Shown: positions 9,756 to 18,455 of the stretch, piece by piece
Numbering within the stretch: position 1 is the first letter of the stretch
Layout: every line of letters begins with the position of its first letter
Source of the DNA: Chromera velia
Lineage: Eukaryota; Sar; Chromeraceae
Reading direction: 5' to 3'
Assembly: GCA_018398765.1 (NCBI GenBank)
Contig: JAHBMJ010002418.1
Span: 1 to 19,039 of the forward strand
Length of the DNA stretch: 19,039 bases
The notes under the pieces: model-generated
What the model was told of the DNA's origin: nothing
What the model saw: the letters and a program-made list of their open reading frames with translations, nothing else
Databases searched by the model: none
Position numbers and translations under genes: made by a program

Positions 9756-11628
9756 AAGAGTTCCATCGCTGCTGACGTTCATGTATGAATACATTTGTCC
9801 GTCCTTTCAGGCCCGACCTGCGTCGGCACGCCGGAAGGTGGGAAGAAATCCTCTCCGTCTGTCTGACGTCTCGTGGCTGGCCCCTCTGCTGAACCAGATT
9901 CTGTTCAAAGTCATCAAGGCCCAGTGCGGAGTTGCGGATTCGTTCAAGAGAAGACCGGCGGCACACACCCTCAGGGCGAGAGTAGGGGATCTTGTGCGGT
10001 CGTTGTATGATAGAGGAGGGAGGCGGCCGTTCGTGCTGCCGAACGCGTGGCTGATCGCAGAGACCCAAACACTCATTGTCGGTAAAGGAAATACAAAAAT
10101 GAAATGAAATGATTTGTGTTTTTTTCCTGAGAGAGAAGGTGGTAGGGAGGCTTTTTGTTGTCTCTGTTTGACTATTTCCCCATCGCTTTCGGTTTGGGTT
10201 GCTGCCTTTGTTTGGTTTTGTGTCTGCGTTCTTTCCCTGAAATCCCCATCTAGGCAGGCACGCGTCAGAAGCTGGCTGATGAACATGAAGAGTTCGAGCC
10301 AGAGACAGGACTGTGGTGGATAAGAGAAGCCTTATGGTCTTGCTGAAGGTTTCTTCTTTTCTTTCTTTGCCTTTGTCAGTTGCTCCTATTCCACCCTCCC
10401 TCCTCCTCATTTCTCTGTCTGTCTCTGATCGACTGCAGAAGAATCGGATGGCGGCTCTGGAGGAAGTGAGGGGGACATCTTTGAGGGGAGTGGGATCGAT
10501 TGCAAACAGCGGTCTGTCGTCTGTTGTCTTTTGTCTGTTTGTCTGTTGTCTTTTGTCTGTTTGTCTTTTGTCTGTTTGTCTTTTGTTGTTGTTTGTCTTG
10601 TCTGGTGGTTTGTGTGTAAAGAAGAGGCGAGGGGAAAAAGAAAAAAAGAAAACTCGTCACATGGCATGTCTGTCTGTCTGTGGGTGTGTCAGGGCGTGAT
10701 TTAGCGCGTACGTGGGTGTGTTGGTTGATTGGTCCTTTTCGCTCTCGAACAGAATTATTCGGCCAGTTGCTATTCTGCAGTTGGCAGAGGCCGGCGGCGC
10801 ATCTGGAAGTTGGTTCGAAAATTGAGCTGTGTTTTTTTCTCGATCGAAAAACTTGATAAAGAGAGGAGAGGAGAGGAGAGGAGAGGAGAAAACAAATGGA
10901 TACAGCGCGGCTTCTGTACTGCAACCTGTTGATTTGGTTTCTGCGCGTAGGTCCGTATGCGGTTGCAAGTGTTGGGCTAAGTGGGGGGAGAAAGGGCCTC
11001 TCCTCTTATCTATACGCCCCGTCGATGGCTTTTGCCTGCCCCTTCCTTCCTTTTTCACTCAATTCCTCTGCTTTTTCTTCCCGTCCCCCCCTTCAGGTGT
11101 CCGTGGAGCCGAGGCGACTTTGACAGCTGTGCTTGCGGAGATGCCCCACAGCGTCCCTTTCGACGACCGCGTGTTGGTGTTCTACAACGGTGTGATGCAG
11201 GACAAAGAACAAGTGGCCATGGCCAGACAGAGAGCTCAGTACGGCCATGGGTCGGTGCACACAATCCGGAGGGACTACATCGGTCCGTGCGTTGTTTTTC
11301 GTTTTGATGTGGGCGCGTTGTCTGTGCGGTGATGCAGTGAGGAAGCTTTGTTGTGTTGTTTGAAGATCGGGATGCGTGCATACGACTGAGTAGAAGAACT
11401 GTACCTCGACCATGGATGTCCCCGTGGATCTGCCGTCCGCCTTTCGAGAGAAATTCAACTTCACGACGCATCTTTTGGATTACTGAATGTTGATCAACCG
11501 AAAAAGAGAGCGTGCGAGCGAGAGAGGGAGAGAGAGAATTCGAACTTCGTAAGTTCTCGTGCTTCGAATGAGGAGACGTTTGAGTCCGCTCGGATGGATG
11601 ACTTTGTATCAACATCCATCCATCCCTC

Positions 11629-11672
<44 letters not shown>

Positions 11673-12994
11673 TGAGGACGGATTGGCTTCTCTTGGGAGT
11701 CTGTCGGGTGAAAATCTTCGTGACGTCTTTCGGTCAGTTGCTCGACTTCTCGAGTTTTATTTTTATTTTTTTTTCATCTCTCTGGATACCTTTAGCTTTT
11801 TATTTTGGGTCCTTCGGGTATTTTCTCGGTTGGAAATGTTATGTCCCCTTTTTTTCTGTTGGCACGTTTCCCTCCCCTCCTGCTTCTCGAGTGTTCTTCT
11901 CCCTCACTACTTCCTTGCTGTGCCTTTCCCTTCCCTTCTCCTGGAGTCGTCTCTGTCTGGCTGCCCGAAGGTCTGACGGTCTCTCTCTTTGTCAATTTAC
12001 CTGGCTCAATCGGTTTTCGTGTGCCTGACCAGGACGAAGAAAGAAATGCAAAGACGCGCAGACGCATTCCTTCAAGAGGCTCCATCTACAGAATCTTTTT
12101 GTAACTAGTGGGCGTCTCGTTCCTGTCCGGCCGTCTCTCTGGAGGGAAGGCAAAACTCACCTCGGGTTCGAAACCTCTGCATGGATGCATGTGACTCTCT
12201 GTTCGTGTACGCCCTTCCTAGCTGTCTTCCTTTCTTTCTTGCTCCCTCCTTCAGGGTCCAATTTGTGGATGAACACGGGCAGGTGGAGTCGGGGATTGAT
12301 GGAGGGGGGCTCTTCAAGGAATTCCTGGTAAGTCAGTTTTTTTTTCTCTCTTTTGTTCAATTGATGCGAGACTTTTTTTTTCTCTCTCTCTTTTGTCACA
12401 GACCTGCATACAATACTGCATTTCTGGGGGACTTTCGTTGTCTGTAAAGAAAAATGCGTGGGGTCAGAGACGGGGAAAAGTAGTGAGGTTGCTCCCGTGT
12501 CCCTTCTATCTATCTATCACAATGGTTTCGGCAGGTTGAAAAGTGTTCTTCATTGCCTGTTGGCTTTCTTTCTCATCTCCCTCTCCCCGTGTATGTGGTT
12601 GTGTGTCCGGATGTGCATGCAGATTTCGTTGTCACGCACTGCCTTCGATGTGAACTACGGGCTCTTCGCGGTGAGTCCATCGGCAGCTGAGCGATCACCT
12701 ACCTCTCCCTCTGGTGTGGTCGGATGCGGTGGGGGGGCAGAAAGGGGGGGTGGGAGAAAGGGATTGGAAGGGGGGGGTAGTGGTCCGGGTGGCCGCATGG
12801 GAATTTTCTGCTGGGTGGAACTTTGCATTAATCTGTTCTGCTCTCTGTGTCTTCGTCTCCTTGGCCGGACTTCGTTGCCTGTGTCTCTACCGATACAGCG
12901 CTGATGTGCTGGACTTCGTTGCCTGTGTCTCTACCGATACAGCGCTGATATGATATGCGGCTTGCATACAGAGGAGGCTTTAGGTGCATGTGCT

Positions 12995-13063
<69 letters not shown>

Positions 13064-16000
13064 CTGTGTCCGTGCAGGCAACAGAGGACCAGTCGCTCGT
13101 GCCTTCCCCCAGCGCCTTCATGATCCACCCGAACGCCCAAGAGCTCTACGTGCTGCTCGGAAAAGTGGTCAGTCGGTTGGAGGTCCTGCATATGTCAAAC
13201 GAAGCTCTCATTCAACAAACAATCTTGCCGGCATTGTGCCTGCAGGAATGATCAGAATGCATGTGCGTTCTTGATGCTAGCTCTGATGTTTCCCTCAGCG
13301 ATTGATGCCCATCCGCGAGGACACCAAAAGCTTCAATGTTGATGTGCAAATAAATGCAGGTCGGCAAGGCGTTGTACGAACAGACACTGATCGAGCCAAC
13401 ATTCAACCGAGTCTTTTTGACCCTTCTGTTGGGCAGGTCTGTCTGTCAGAAGGGAGGGAGGGAGGGAGACAGGATCGAAGAGAGAGAAAAGAAGAATAGA
13501 GGATTTGAGGCATTGATGGCTGTTTTGAGAGAGATGAATGTCATTCATTCATTGGTCATCTCTTGAGTTTCCGGTAAGGACTGAATTTGTGTTCTCGCAA
13601 CTGAAAGGAGGCTTATTATCTTAATCTTCCGGACGTCTCTTACTTCCTCACTTATCCATTTGCATCCATCTCACGATCCTTCTCAAATTTTCTTTGTTTT
13701 TTCTTCCCGCTCCTCCCCAGACAGACTGTGTGTGAGAGATTCCCGATTCCTTCATTGACAGCCTCTCTGTCTGTCTCTGCATCCTCTACACATTCCTCTT
13801 TCCTATGACCTGATCGATCTGACAATAATTGTTCTGCAGGCAGAATCAGGTAGACGACGTGCCCTTCCTTGATAAGGAGCTCCACAAGAATCTGATGTTC
13901 GTGAAGGATTACCCGGTCAGTCAGGCAGTCAGTCAAAGACCAAGTGGGTGAATGAATGATTGAATGAATGAATGAATGAATGATTGAATGAAAGAATGAA
14001 TGATTGATTGAATGAATGAATGAATGAATGAATGAATGAGCGTGAAAGGAAGGAAATCGGGTCCCTCTGTGAAAGTCGACGTGCCCTTGCAAGAGACAAG
14101 TGTTGGACAGGACCAAAAGATGCAAGTAAAGATTTCAGGTTTTGAAACTCACCACGAGTACCTATCAAACAAGCAGGCAAAGGCGATGCAAGAACCTGAT
14201 TGACAGAATTGCAAGACGCGCAAGAAGCAGTCGAATCTTCTTTGCAGCGAAGTCTCTCAAATGCACTTTTTGTCCTCTCTTTGTCTTCCTATTCAAAATT
14301 CTTCCCTCTTGTCTCTTCGTGATGCAACTTCCTTCTGTCGCTCGCTCTAAAAGATTTTGAATACGCGCACTGTTCATTCTTGGTTTTCATTGCAGGGTGA
14401 CGTAGCAGACCTCGCCCTCCACTTCTCCGTGACAGACAACACGTTCGGGGCAGCGAAGGAAGTTCCGTTGATGCCTGGAGGGGAGCAGAGAGTTGTGACA
14501 AAGTGAGCAGAGCAGAGCAGAGAAATAAAAGGAAGGGAGGGAAAGAAAGGGAGGGCTGGAGTGACGCAGGCGGTGAATGATTTTTTTTTTTTAGCGAGAG
14601 TAGAGCGGTGAAATGCGGGGAGGGGGCGTAGTCAAGACACTCTCAGTGCGGGAGGGGGGGCAGGGGAGAACGCTTTTCATGATGACTGCATTGTGAATGT
14701 GACATGTGCCTATCAAACACATCGATATCCGTCCGAGCAACAAGAAGGTGGTCTCCTCTCCCCTGGGGTGTCCTTCTCGTCCGCACAACTTCTTTCTGCA
14801 GCTTCTTGTACATGCGTTGTGGCTCTTTTCCCACTGTGCAGCAACACAAAGTTCCAATATTTGCGTCTGATGGGTCACTTCAAAACGAACAGACAGCTGA
14901 AGGAGCAGACGAACGCGTTCCTCTCAGGCTTCGAGGAGATCATCCCGCTCGAGTGGCTCCGTATGTTCAACCAGGTTTGTCTTTTTTGTCCGTCTGTGGG
15001 GGAATGAGGGGGAGGGGAAGTCGCAATGCGTGCGCATGAATTATTAATAGAAAGATGAGTGCGGCCAAATGGAGCAATGCAATGCAGGAAGTGAAAATAA
15101 GATGACAGACACACAATCATGGGGGGACAGAAGAATTCAATGGGTTCCCTTATGGGAAGGAGGACCAGAGATCGCTGCCTGAGCTACATGACTCACGTAG
15201 AATTTGCCATTGACTTTGTGTGCATTGGATTTGGGAAGTCTACGTTAGGGTTGTCAATGTGTCGTGCATCTGCGCACATGTCTGTATCTCCTTTTTCCCT
15301 TGCCTGCCTGAAAGCAGGAAGAGCTCCAGTCTCTGATCAGTGGGACGAGACGGGGACTTGATGTTTTTACGTAAATTCATGAATCCTATTAATCTTTTTT
15401 TTTTTTTGCTTCAGGAAGAGCTCCAGTCTCTGATCAGTGGGACGAGACGGGGATTTGATGTTCGTGACCTGAGAGAACACACGCAGTACACCGGGGGATT
15501 CAATGGACATTCGCCGACTGTACAGCTCTTTTGGGAAACTCTGGTGGGCTTTTTGTTCGTTTTCTTGGATGTGGTTTTGTGTTGAACCTTTCTCTTTTTT
15601 GGAGTGGGGTGCCCCCCTCTCTTTCTCTTGCAAGCTCTGCTTTTCCTTTCCCAATCCCCGTCTGGCTGAGTGTAGAGGGAAGAGATGTCGCAAACGATTT
15701 TTGTCATTCAACATAAAATGCACTTATGTCTGTCTGTGTGAGAGAGAGAGAGAGTGTGTGTGTGTATGTGTGATGATGATTCAGGAATCCATGCCAGACA
15801 GCGACAGAGGAGCCTTCCTTATGTTCGTCACCTCCTGTCCGCGTGCTCCTTTGCTGGTGGGTTATGGAGGAGACAAAGGGGATTGAGTGAGCGAGGAAGT
15901 TGGGAGGGAGGAAAAGGCGGGAAGGGTGAGAGAGGGGGGAGACTGGGGGTCTTGAGACACGAAGAGGAGAAAGCCGAGAAGACGAGTGGGGGGGAGAGGC

Positions 16001-16289
16001 GAAAGGAAAAGCCCAGAGAAGAGAATATGAAGCAGAAAAAGATGACATAGCTGCTGTGAGAAAAGGACTAAAACCACTGAAGGAGGGAAGCAAGGAAGGA
16101 TGGGACTGGCCCTCTCTCTCTCTCTCTCTTTTTTTTTTTTGCTTTCTTTTTCTTCCTCTCTTTTGTCAGACAGATTTCTGAAAAGTGTGTCTCGAGAGTT
16201 GTCCTGTCTCCCTCTCGGTCAGATCAGTTGCCCCTCCCTTTTTTTGTTTGCCGATTCTCTTCTCTCTCTCTCTCTCCCTCTGTGTGTGG

Positions 16290-16325
<36 letters not shown>

Positions 16326-16806
16326 GGCTTCAAAAACCTCTACCCTTCCTTCACCATCCATAGAGTCCCCGACAGAGACAGGTTGCCGACAGGTCAGTCT
16401 CACACACAGATTGTTGAGAGAAACAAGAAAGGGCAGGCAGGCCGGCAGGCAGACGGGCAAGGAGCGACGATCTGGAAAAGTAGTCTCCATTCGGATGGTT
16501 GTCCAGGGTCCTGTTTTGATTTCAGTTGTGGTGTGCACTCGCTTGGTCCATCTGTCTTTCTGTCTGTCTGTTATACAGCTTGTCGGCATTTTTTAGTTTT
16601 CTTGTCTCTCTGCACATTTCCCTGAATGAATAGTGTCCACTCGCTAGTTGTTTTGTTTACATCTTCGCCTCAAACCGCTCGTAATTTACATCGCAGCCTC
16701 AACCTGCGTGAACCTCTTGAAGCTCCCGGACTACGAGGACGCGCAAGTGCTCAGACAAAAGCTTCGACAGGCCATAGGTCAAGGGGGTGGATTTGGTCTC
16801 AGTTAG
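4376..16806 (+). CDS. HECT-type E3 ubiquitin ligase, UBE3C/Hul5/UPL6-7 class (about 25 exons)
   Basis: Exons (model): 4376-5213, 5592-5678, 5903-6303, 6790-6874, 7279-7542, 8158-8304, 8728-8801, 9175-9390, 9811-10081, 10258-10312, 10439-10465, 10753-10808, 11097-11282, 11672-11732, 12255-12327, 12623-12670, 13078-13167, 13360-13436, 13840-13915, 14396-14502, 14842-14974, 15415-15543, 15785-15856, 16326-16392, 16697-16806. They sum to 3750 nt (1249 residues plus TAG) with every phase matching; introns are 126-615 nt, all GT-AG. The start [20 protein letters not shown] matches the UBE3C N-terminus closely and fixes the ATG. An IQ motif ([11 protein letters not shown], near residue 53) follows, then a helical middle region, then a HECT domain from about residue 855. 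Known role of the family: the catalytic Cys accepts ubiquitin from an E2 and passes it to substrates at the proteasome. The protein is longer than human UBE3C (about 1083 residues) because of low-complexity inserts. Confidence 0.93.
5214..5902 (+). other. Ligase region with two competing exon models
   Basis: Model A splices the GTCGGT donor at 5214 to an acceptor ending TTTCAG at 5591, giving exon 5592-5678, phase 1 in and out. Model B uses two exons, 5411-5479 (acceptor TTTTAACAG; peptide [20 protein letters not shown]) and 5549-5678, both entered in phase 0, and needs a weak donor near 5267. Both share the end at a GTGAGC donor (5679) and splice in frame to 5903, giving [25 protein letters not shown] tetranucleotide repeat lies in the following intron. 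Confidence 0.5.
5770..5818. repeat. (TCCA)n tetranucleotide repeat
   Basis: About twelve TCCA units, two of them altered (TCGA, TCAA), lie in the intron before ligase exon 3. Confidence 0.9.
5903..6303 (+). other. Ligase exon 3 with Gly/Met and Ser low-complexity insert
   Basis: A strong pyrimidine tract and TGCAG precede the exon; the donor is GTCAGG. It begins with [20 protein letters not shown], which aligns by eye with the UBE3C segment around FTEEFLAAPF. It then runs into a low-complexity region: two imperfect copies of a [12 protein letters not shown]-like unit and a run of eight serines. The insert is probably disordered and of recent origin. Confidence 0.8.
6403..6426. repeat. Short (GC)n(TG)n tract
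   Basis: A run of alternating GC changes to TG within the intron between ligase exons 3 and 4. Alternating purine-pyrimidine sequence of this type can adopt Z-DNA. Confidence 0.7.
7049..7196. repeat. (TG)n microsatellite with TC/TG variants
   Basis: About 150 bp of TG dinucleotides with TGCG and TGTC variants lie in the intron upstream of ligase exon 5. A CCTG tetranucleotide run (7252-7275) then leads directly into the 3' splice site at 7277-7278. Confidence 0.9.
7729..7816. repeat. Short direct repeat pair in intron 5
   Basis: GAACTCGAGT at 7729 is followed by AACAGACGCTTTCTTTTTGT, and the same pair recurs from 7779 to 7816 with three inserted bases. A third partial AACAGACGCTT lies between the two copies. 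It is a local duplication with no coding role seen. Confidence 0.75.
8505..8727. repeat. 38-bp tandem array ending at the exon 7 splice acceptor
   Basis: Copies start at 8505, 8543, 8581, 8619, 8657 and 8695. Each begins CACTCTTCTTTCTGAGTAAA and continues TAAATGCTCCTTCTCTCG, with one C-to-T change in the third copy. The last copy has a 4-bp TTTC insertion and ends TAAATAAATGCAG instead of TAAATAAATGCTC. That AG is the 3' splice site of ligase exon 7. Confidence 0.95.
9404..9471. repeat. (CTTT)n/(CTTC)n tetranucleotide repeat
   Basis: TTTC units pass into TTCC units in the intron after ligase exon 8, starting about 14 nt beyond the donor. On the sense strand this is a long pyrimidine tract at the 5' end of the intron. 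Confidence 0.9.
9679..9760. repeat. (TG)n(GA)n microsatellite
   Basis: A TG run changes into a GA run in the intron before ligase exon 9. The GA half is opposite in strand sense to the CT runs found elsewhere in this gene's introns. Confidence 0.9.
9811..10081 (+). other. Ligase exon 9
   Basis: The exon is preceded by TTTGTCCGTCCTTTCAG and followed by GTAAAG. It encodes [20 protein letters not shown] and later [15 protein letters not shown], matching the UBE3C segments LIMLSRCLRDACLGIIKLAY and RNFCPPNHWLSEQED in order and spacing. Phase 0 in, phase 1 out. Confidence 0.88.
10258..10808 (+). other. Ligase exons 10-12, boundaries uncertain
   Basis: Three short exons connect exon 9 to the HECT domain. 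The 10258 exon encodes [15 protein letters not shown], whose FEPET resembles YVPAS before the UBE3C pre-HECT tryptophan. One phase-consistent model is 10258-10312, 10439-10465 and 10753-10808. In an alternative the middle exon runs to a GTCTGT donor at 10512. The last exon encodes [18 protein letters not shown] and joins in phase 1 to 11097. Donors GTGGTG and GTGAGG are weaker than elsewhere, so transcript data could change this part. Confidence 0.45.
10516..10602. repeat. TGTCTGTT/TTTGTC degenerate tandem repeat
   Basis: Alternating GTCTGTT and GTCTTTT units fill part of the intron after the 10439 exon, just past a possible GTCTGT donor at 10512, so donor-like words recur along it. Confidence 0.8.
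10859..10890. repeat. (GAGGA)n pentanucleotide repeat
   Basis: About six AGAGG units lie in the intron between ligase exons 12 and 13. They are purine-rich on the sense strand. Confidence 0.85.
11631..11669. repeat. (TG)n tract abutting the exon 14 acceptor
   Basis: About 19 TG units run directly into GCAG, whose AG (11670-11671) is the 3' splice site of ligase exon 14. There is no other pyrimidine tract. Confidence 0.9.
12867..12954. repeat. Two tandem 44-bp copies in intron 16
   Basis: A unit beginning GGACTTCGTTGCCTGTGTCT and containing ACCGATACAGCGCTGAT occurs at 12867-12910 and again at 12911-12954. The first 39 bp are identical; only the end differs. Confidence 0.9.
12993..13062. repeat. 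(CT)n(TG)n microsatellite before the exon 17 acceptor
   Basis: A CT run passes into a TG run ending about 14 nt before the CAG that is the 3' splice site of ligase exon 17 (exon start 13078). The CT part would serve as the pyrimidine tract. Confidence 0.9.
13946..14040. repeat. (GAAT)n tetranucleotide repeat
   Basis: GAAT/GATT units fill about 95 bp of the intron after ligase exon 19. The Ser/Ile/His-rich reading frame on the other strand is a by-product. Confidence 0.9.
15315..15365 (+). repeat. Partial copy of ligase exon 22 with its own 3' splice site
   Basis: The 51 bp starting CAGGAAGAGCTCCAGTCTCT match 15412-15462 with a single C/T difference (C at 15358). The copy includes the splice-site CAG and the first 16 codons of exon 22 ([13 protein letters not shown], then L instead of F, then DV), and lies 97 bp upstream inside intron 21. 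A GTAAAT donor-like word follows at 15371. Use of both copies would shift the frame (53-nt pseudo-exon). It looks like a recent duplication and decoy acceptor. Confidence 0.9.
15731..15772. repeat. (GA)n(TG)n microsatellite before exon 23 acceptor
   Basis: GA and then TG dinucleotides, followed by a short GAT run, end at the TTCAG acceptor of ligase exon 23 (exon start 15785). Confidence 0.85.
16255..16322. repeat. (CT)n(TG)n tract abutting the exon 24 acceptor
   Basis: A CT run passes through CTCTGTGTGTGG into a TG run that leads directly into GCAG, the 3' splice site of ligase exon 24 (exon start 16326). Confidence 0.9.
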
Positions 16807-17640
16807 TGGAGGAGGGAGAACGGGTGAGGAGAGGAGAGGAGAGACAGTCTGCTGGGCTCGTGATGAACTTTTGGGGTGTGTGAGTGACTTGCAGATTTTC
16901 AGTCTGACACGTAGAGCGGGTCTGTCTGTGCGGTGACCAAGTGACTCTTTGATTGTTCAAATGGAGAAGTAGAAGGCAAGCAGTGCAGTTGGCCTGCGTG
17001 GGAAAATGGAAAGCAAATGCATGCAGAATGGAGGGAATTGGGGGGGGCGAGGGAGGCAGACGGTTTGCGTGTCGACACGCGGAAATGAAGGTGAGCCGAT
17101 GGACCGATCAATGGGAAGAGCGGAATTGAGATTGAGGAAGGGGAACACAAGCGAGGGGGGGGGGCGGGGGCTGCAGTGACCGAATGGGCCGGGGCCGGGG
17201 CAGACATGCACAAAAAGGCACGCGGGATGTCACGTAATCTGTTCTCCTCTATTTACGACTTTTTTTCTGGCTTACTTCCTTTGTCTTTTCTCTCTGAAGA
17301 AACGCGATAGGAAGAGAGAAAGTCCGGCGGCAAGGCAGTCAGTTATTCTCGATCTATGCTTTGGGCTTCAACTACCGGCCCGTGGAAAGGAGGGGGGGGG
17401 CATGCTTCTTCTGTGAGTATGCTATGGCACAGAATTACTGTGAAGAGTGGAGTAGTCCAAAAGTAAAGAAGAGCGTCGAGCTCGGCCCGGGCTACTGGGT
17501 ATGGCAAGTATTCAAGAAACAGAGAAGGGAAGTCACGGTGAAAAGAACAGAAAGGGGCAAATTGCGTGAGGAAAAAAACCTTCCACGCTCAGAGATGGAC
17601 AGCTAGATGGACAGACTATTCTCGAACTGCTTCTAATACG
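16807..17640. other. Downstream flank without a supported gene
   Basis: This 834-bp stretch follows the ligase stop codon and probably contains its 3' untranslated region. No convincing polyadenylation signal stands out. The longest plus-strand frame (17361-17606, no ATG at its start) contains a CFFC motif but no recognisable family. A TGCATGCA octamer lies at 17018-17025. Base composition becomes AT-rich after about 17640. Confidence 0.5.
17155..17200 (+). other. G-rich tract, candidate G-quadruplex
   Basis: Five G runs of 10, 5, 3, 4 and 4 bases occur within 46 bp, about 350 bp downstream of the ligase stop. The run spacing allows a four-stranded fold, although the 15-nt loop between the second and third runs is long. 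It could slow transcription or mark the 3' end, but this is inference. Confidence 0.45.
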
Positions 17641-17773
17641 TAGCGGTTGTATCAACTCGCTGCATGGGCAGTTCAATTCTGCATGCGTGCAGGAGGCTTC
17701 ATGCAAAGTCGCGTAATATATATAGCAATACTAGCACAGCCTATTCAAAAAATCAGGCGATAAAAAATTCTAG

Positions 17774-17935
17774 TTTCATCAAATATTCCTGGCGCGTCAA
17801 AATAATATATAGTTGATCCGTTAAAAAAATGAACCGGCCTGTCAAGATCGCTCCGCCCGTCAAATATCCCTAATCTTTGATCCGTCAAAATTGCTAGGCC
17901 CGCGTGAAATATCCCTGGCCCATCAAATTAGTTCG
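17774..17935. repeat. Degenerate 18-24-bp tandem repeats around GTCAAA
   Basis: About eight diverged units share a core like CCCGTCAAATATCCCT: TCATCAAATATTCCTGG, GCGTCAAAATAA, TCCGTTAAAAAA, CCTGTCAAGATCGC, CCCGTCAAATATCCCT, TCCGTCAAAATTGC, CGCGTGAAATATCCCTGG and CCCATCAAATTAG. Spacing is roughly regular at 18-24 bp. No coding frame fits them. They suggest an old satellite or a multi-site binding region. Confidence 0.6.
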
Positions 17936-18040
17936 TGAGTTACCTAAGTTATAAAAGTGTACTCCAAAAGTGTACAAAAAATTGATATCTACCTCCCTGA
18001 CACTATAAGCCACTTAAATTTTTTTTTGCTTTGGCGGATA

Positions 18041-18216
18041 GACTTGAAAGTCGATCTGCGTCGCAGATATGGACTATGTCTTGAAGGTTTGCGCGGCAGG
18101 CGCGGACTAAGTCTTGAAAATCTGCGCCGCATACGCGGACTATGTTTTGAAAGTCTGGGCTGTAAATGCAGACTATATGTTTTGAAAGTCTAGGCCGCAA
18201 GTGTGGACTATATCCC
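18041..18216. repeat. 33-bp tandem repeat (about five copies)
   Basis: Units start at 18041, 18072, 18105, 18138 and 18171, each with GACT, then a TTTTGAAAGTC-like stretch, then a GC-rich part such as TGCGCCGCATACGCG. Lengths are 31, 33, 33, 33 and 35 bp, with a partial sixth at 18206. The 33-bp period keeps an 11-residue repeat open on the plus strand (LRxRxGLxxEx), but there is no other sign of coding. Confidence 0.85.
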
Positions 18217-18362
18217 TGCCTGCTATCATGGTAAACTATGGTGAACCGTTCCTTTAAGTTACCTCTATTATATCCCTAGTTAGGTCTTCTAATAAGTTTT
18301 AATCATTAAAAACGAAACTGCTAGGGGTTGCATCCTAAGTAGCTTTCAAGTTGAAGTTCGCA

Positions 18363-18455
18363 GATAACTTGATTGGCCGCGCCTGCGCGCGCCGCAGGCG
18401 CGGACAGACTTGATCAGCCGTGCCGCTGATCATACGGCTGATGCGGATTAACTTG
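18363..18455. repeat. Hairpin-bearing longer units of the 33-bp repeat family
   Basis: Three further GA...ACTTGA units follow about 150 bp downstream. The first contains a perfect hairpin at 18377-18403: CCGCGCCTGCG, 5-nt loop, then its reverse complement. The second contains TGATCAGC (18411-18418) pairing with GCTGATCA (18425-18432), and a competing 9-bp stem ATCAGCCGT (18413-18421) with ACGGCTGAT (18434-18442). Confidence 0.75.

Larger units (their letters stand above)
11097..13436 (+). other. HECT domain N-lobe exons 13-18
   Basis: Exon 13 (11097-11282) encodes [18 protein letters not shown] and HTIRRDYI, the classic HECT entry 'PF..R...F...IRRD'. Exon 14 (11672-11732) continues [20 protein letters not shown]. 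Exon 15 (12255-12327) encodes [20 protein letters not shown] and KEFL, the hallmark (D/E)xGxDxGGxxKEF core. Exon 16 (12623-12670) ends NYGLFA. Exon 17 (13078-13167) encodes the [20 protein letters not shown] segment. Exon 18 (13360-13436) encodes [20 protein letters not shown], matching UBE3C GKALYENMLVELPFAGFFLS. The N-lobe binds the E2. Confidence 0.95.
13840..16806 (+). other. HECT domain exons 19-25 including catalytic cysteine
   Basis: Exon 19 (13840-13915) encodes [16 protein letters not shown]; exon 20 (14396-14502) [11 protein letters not shown]; exon 21 (14842-14974) [15 protein letters not shown] and [12 protein letters not shown]; exon 22 (15415-15543) [19 protein letters not shown] and [19 protein letters not shown]; exon 23 (15785-15856) [14 protein letters not shown]; exon 24 (16326-16392) [14 protein letters not shown]; exon 25 (16697-16806) [14 protein letters not shown]. 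The catalytic Cys codon is TGC at 16705-16707, 33 residues from the end. The tail GGGFGLS keeps the conserved Phe four residues from the C terminus that HECT ligases need for ubiquitin transfer. The domain looks intact and active. Confidence 0.95.

Noticed and set aside
13652-14180. Minus-strand frames rich in Ser, Phe, Ile and His
   Set aside because: They come from the GAAT repeat and from antisense of ligase exon 19.
17361-17606. Plus-strand frame of about 81 codons with a CFFC motif
   Set aside because: It starts with TTG rather than ATG, matches no family I recognise and lies in the gene-free flank, so it is not supported as a gene.
17957-18193. Frame with an 11-residue LRxRxGLxxEx repeat
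   Set aside because: The periodicity follows from the 33-bp DNA repeat, the same DNA is open on both strands, and the units drift without codon-level conservation.
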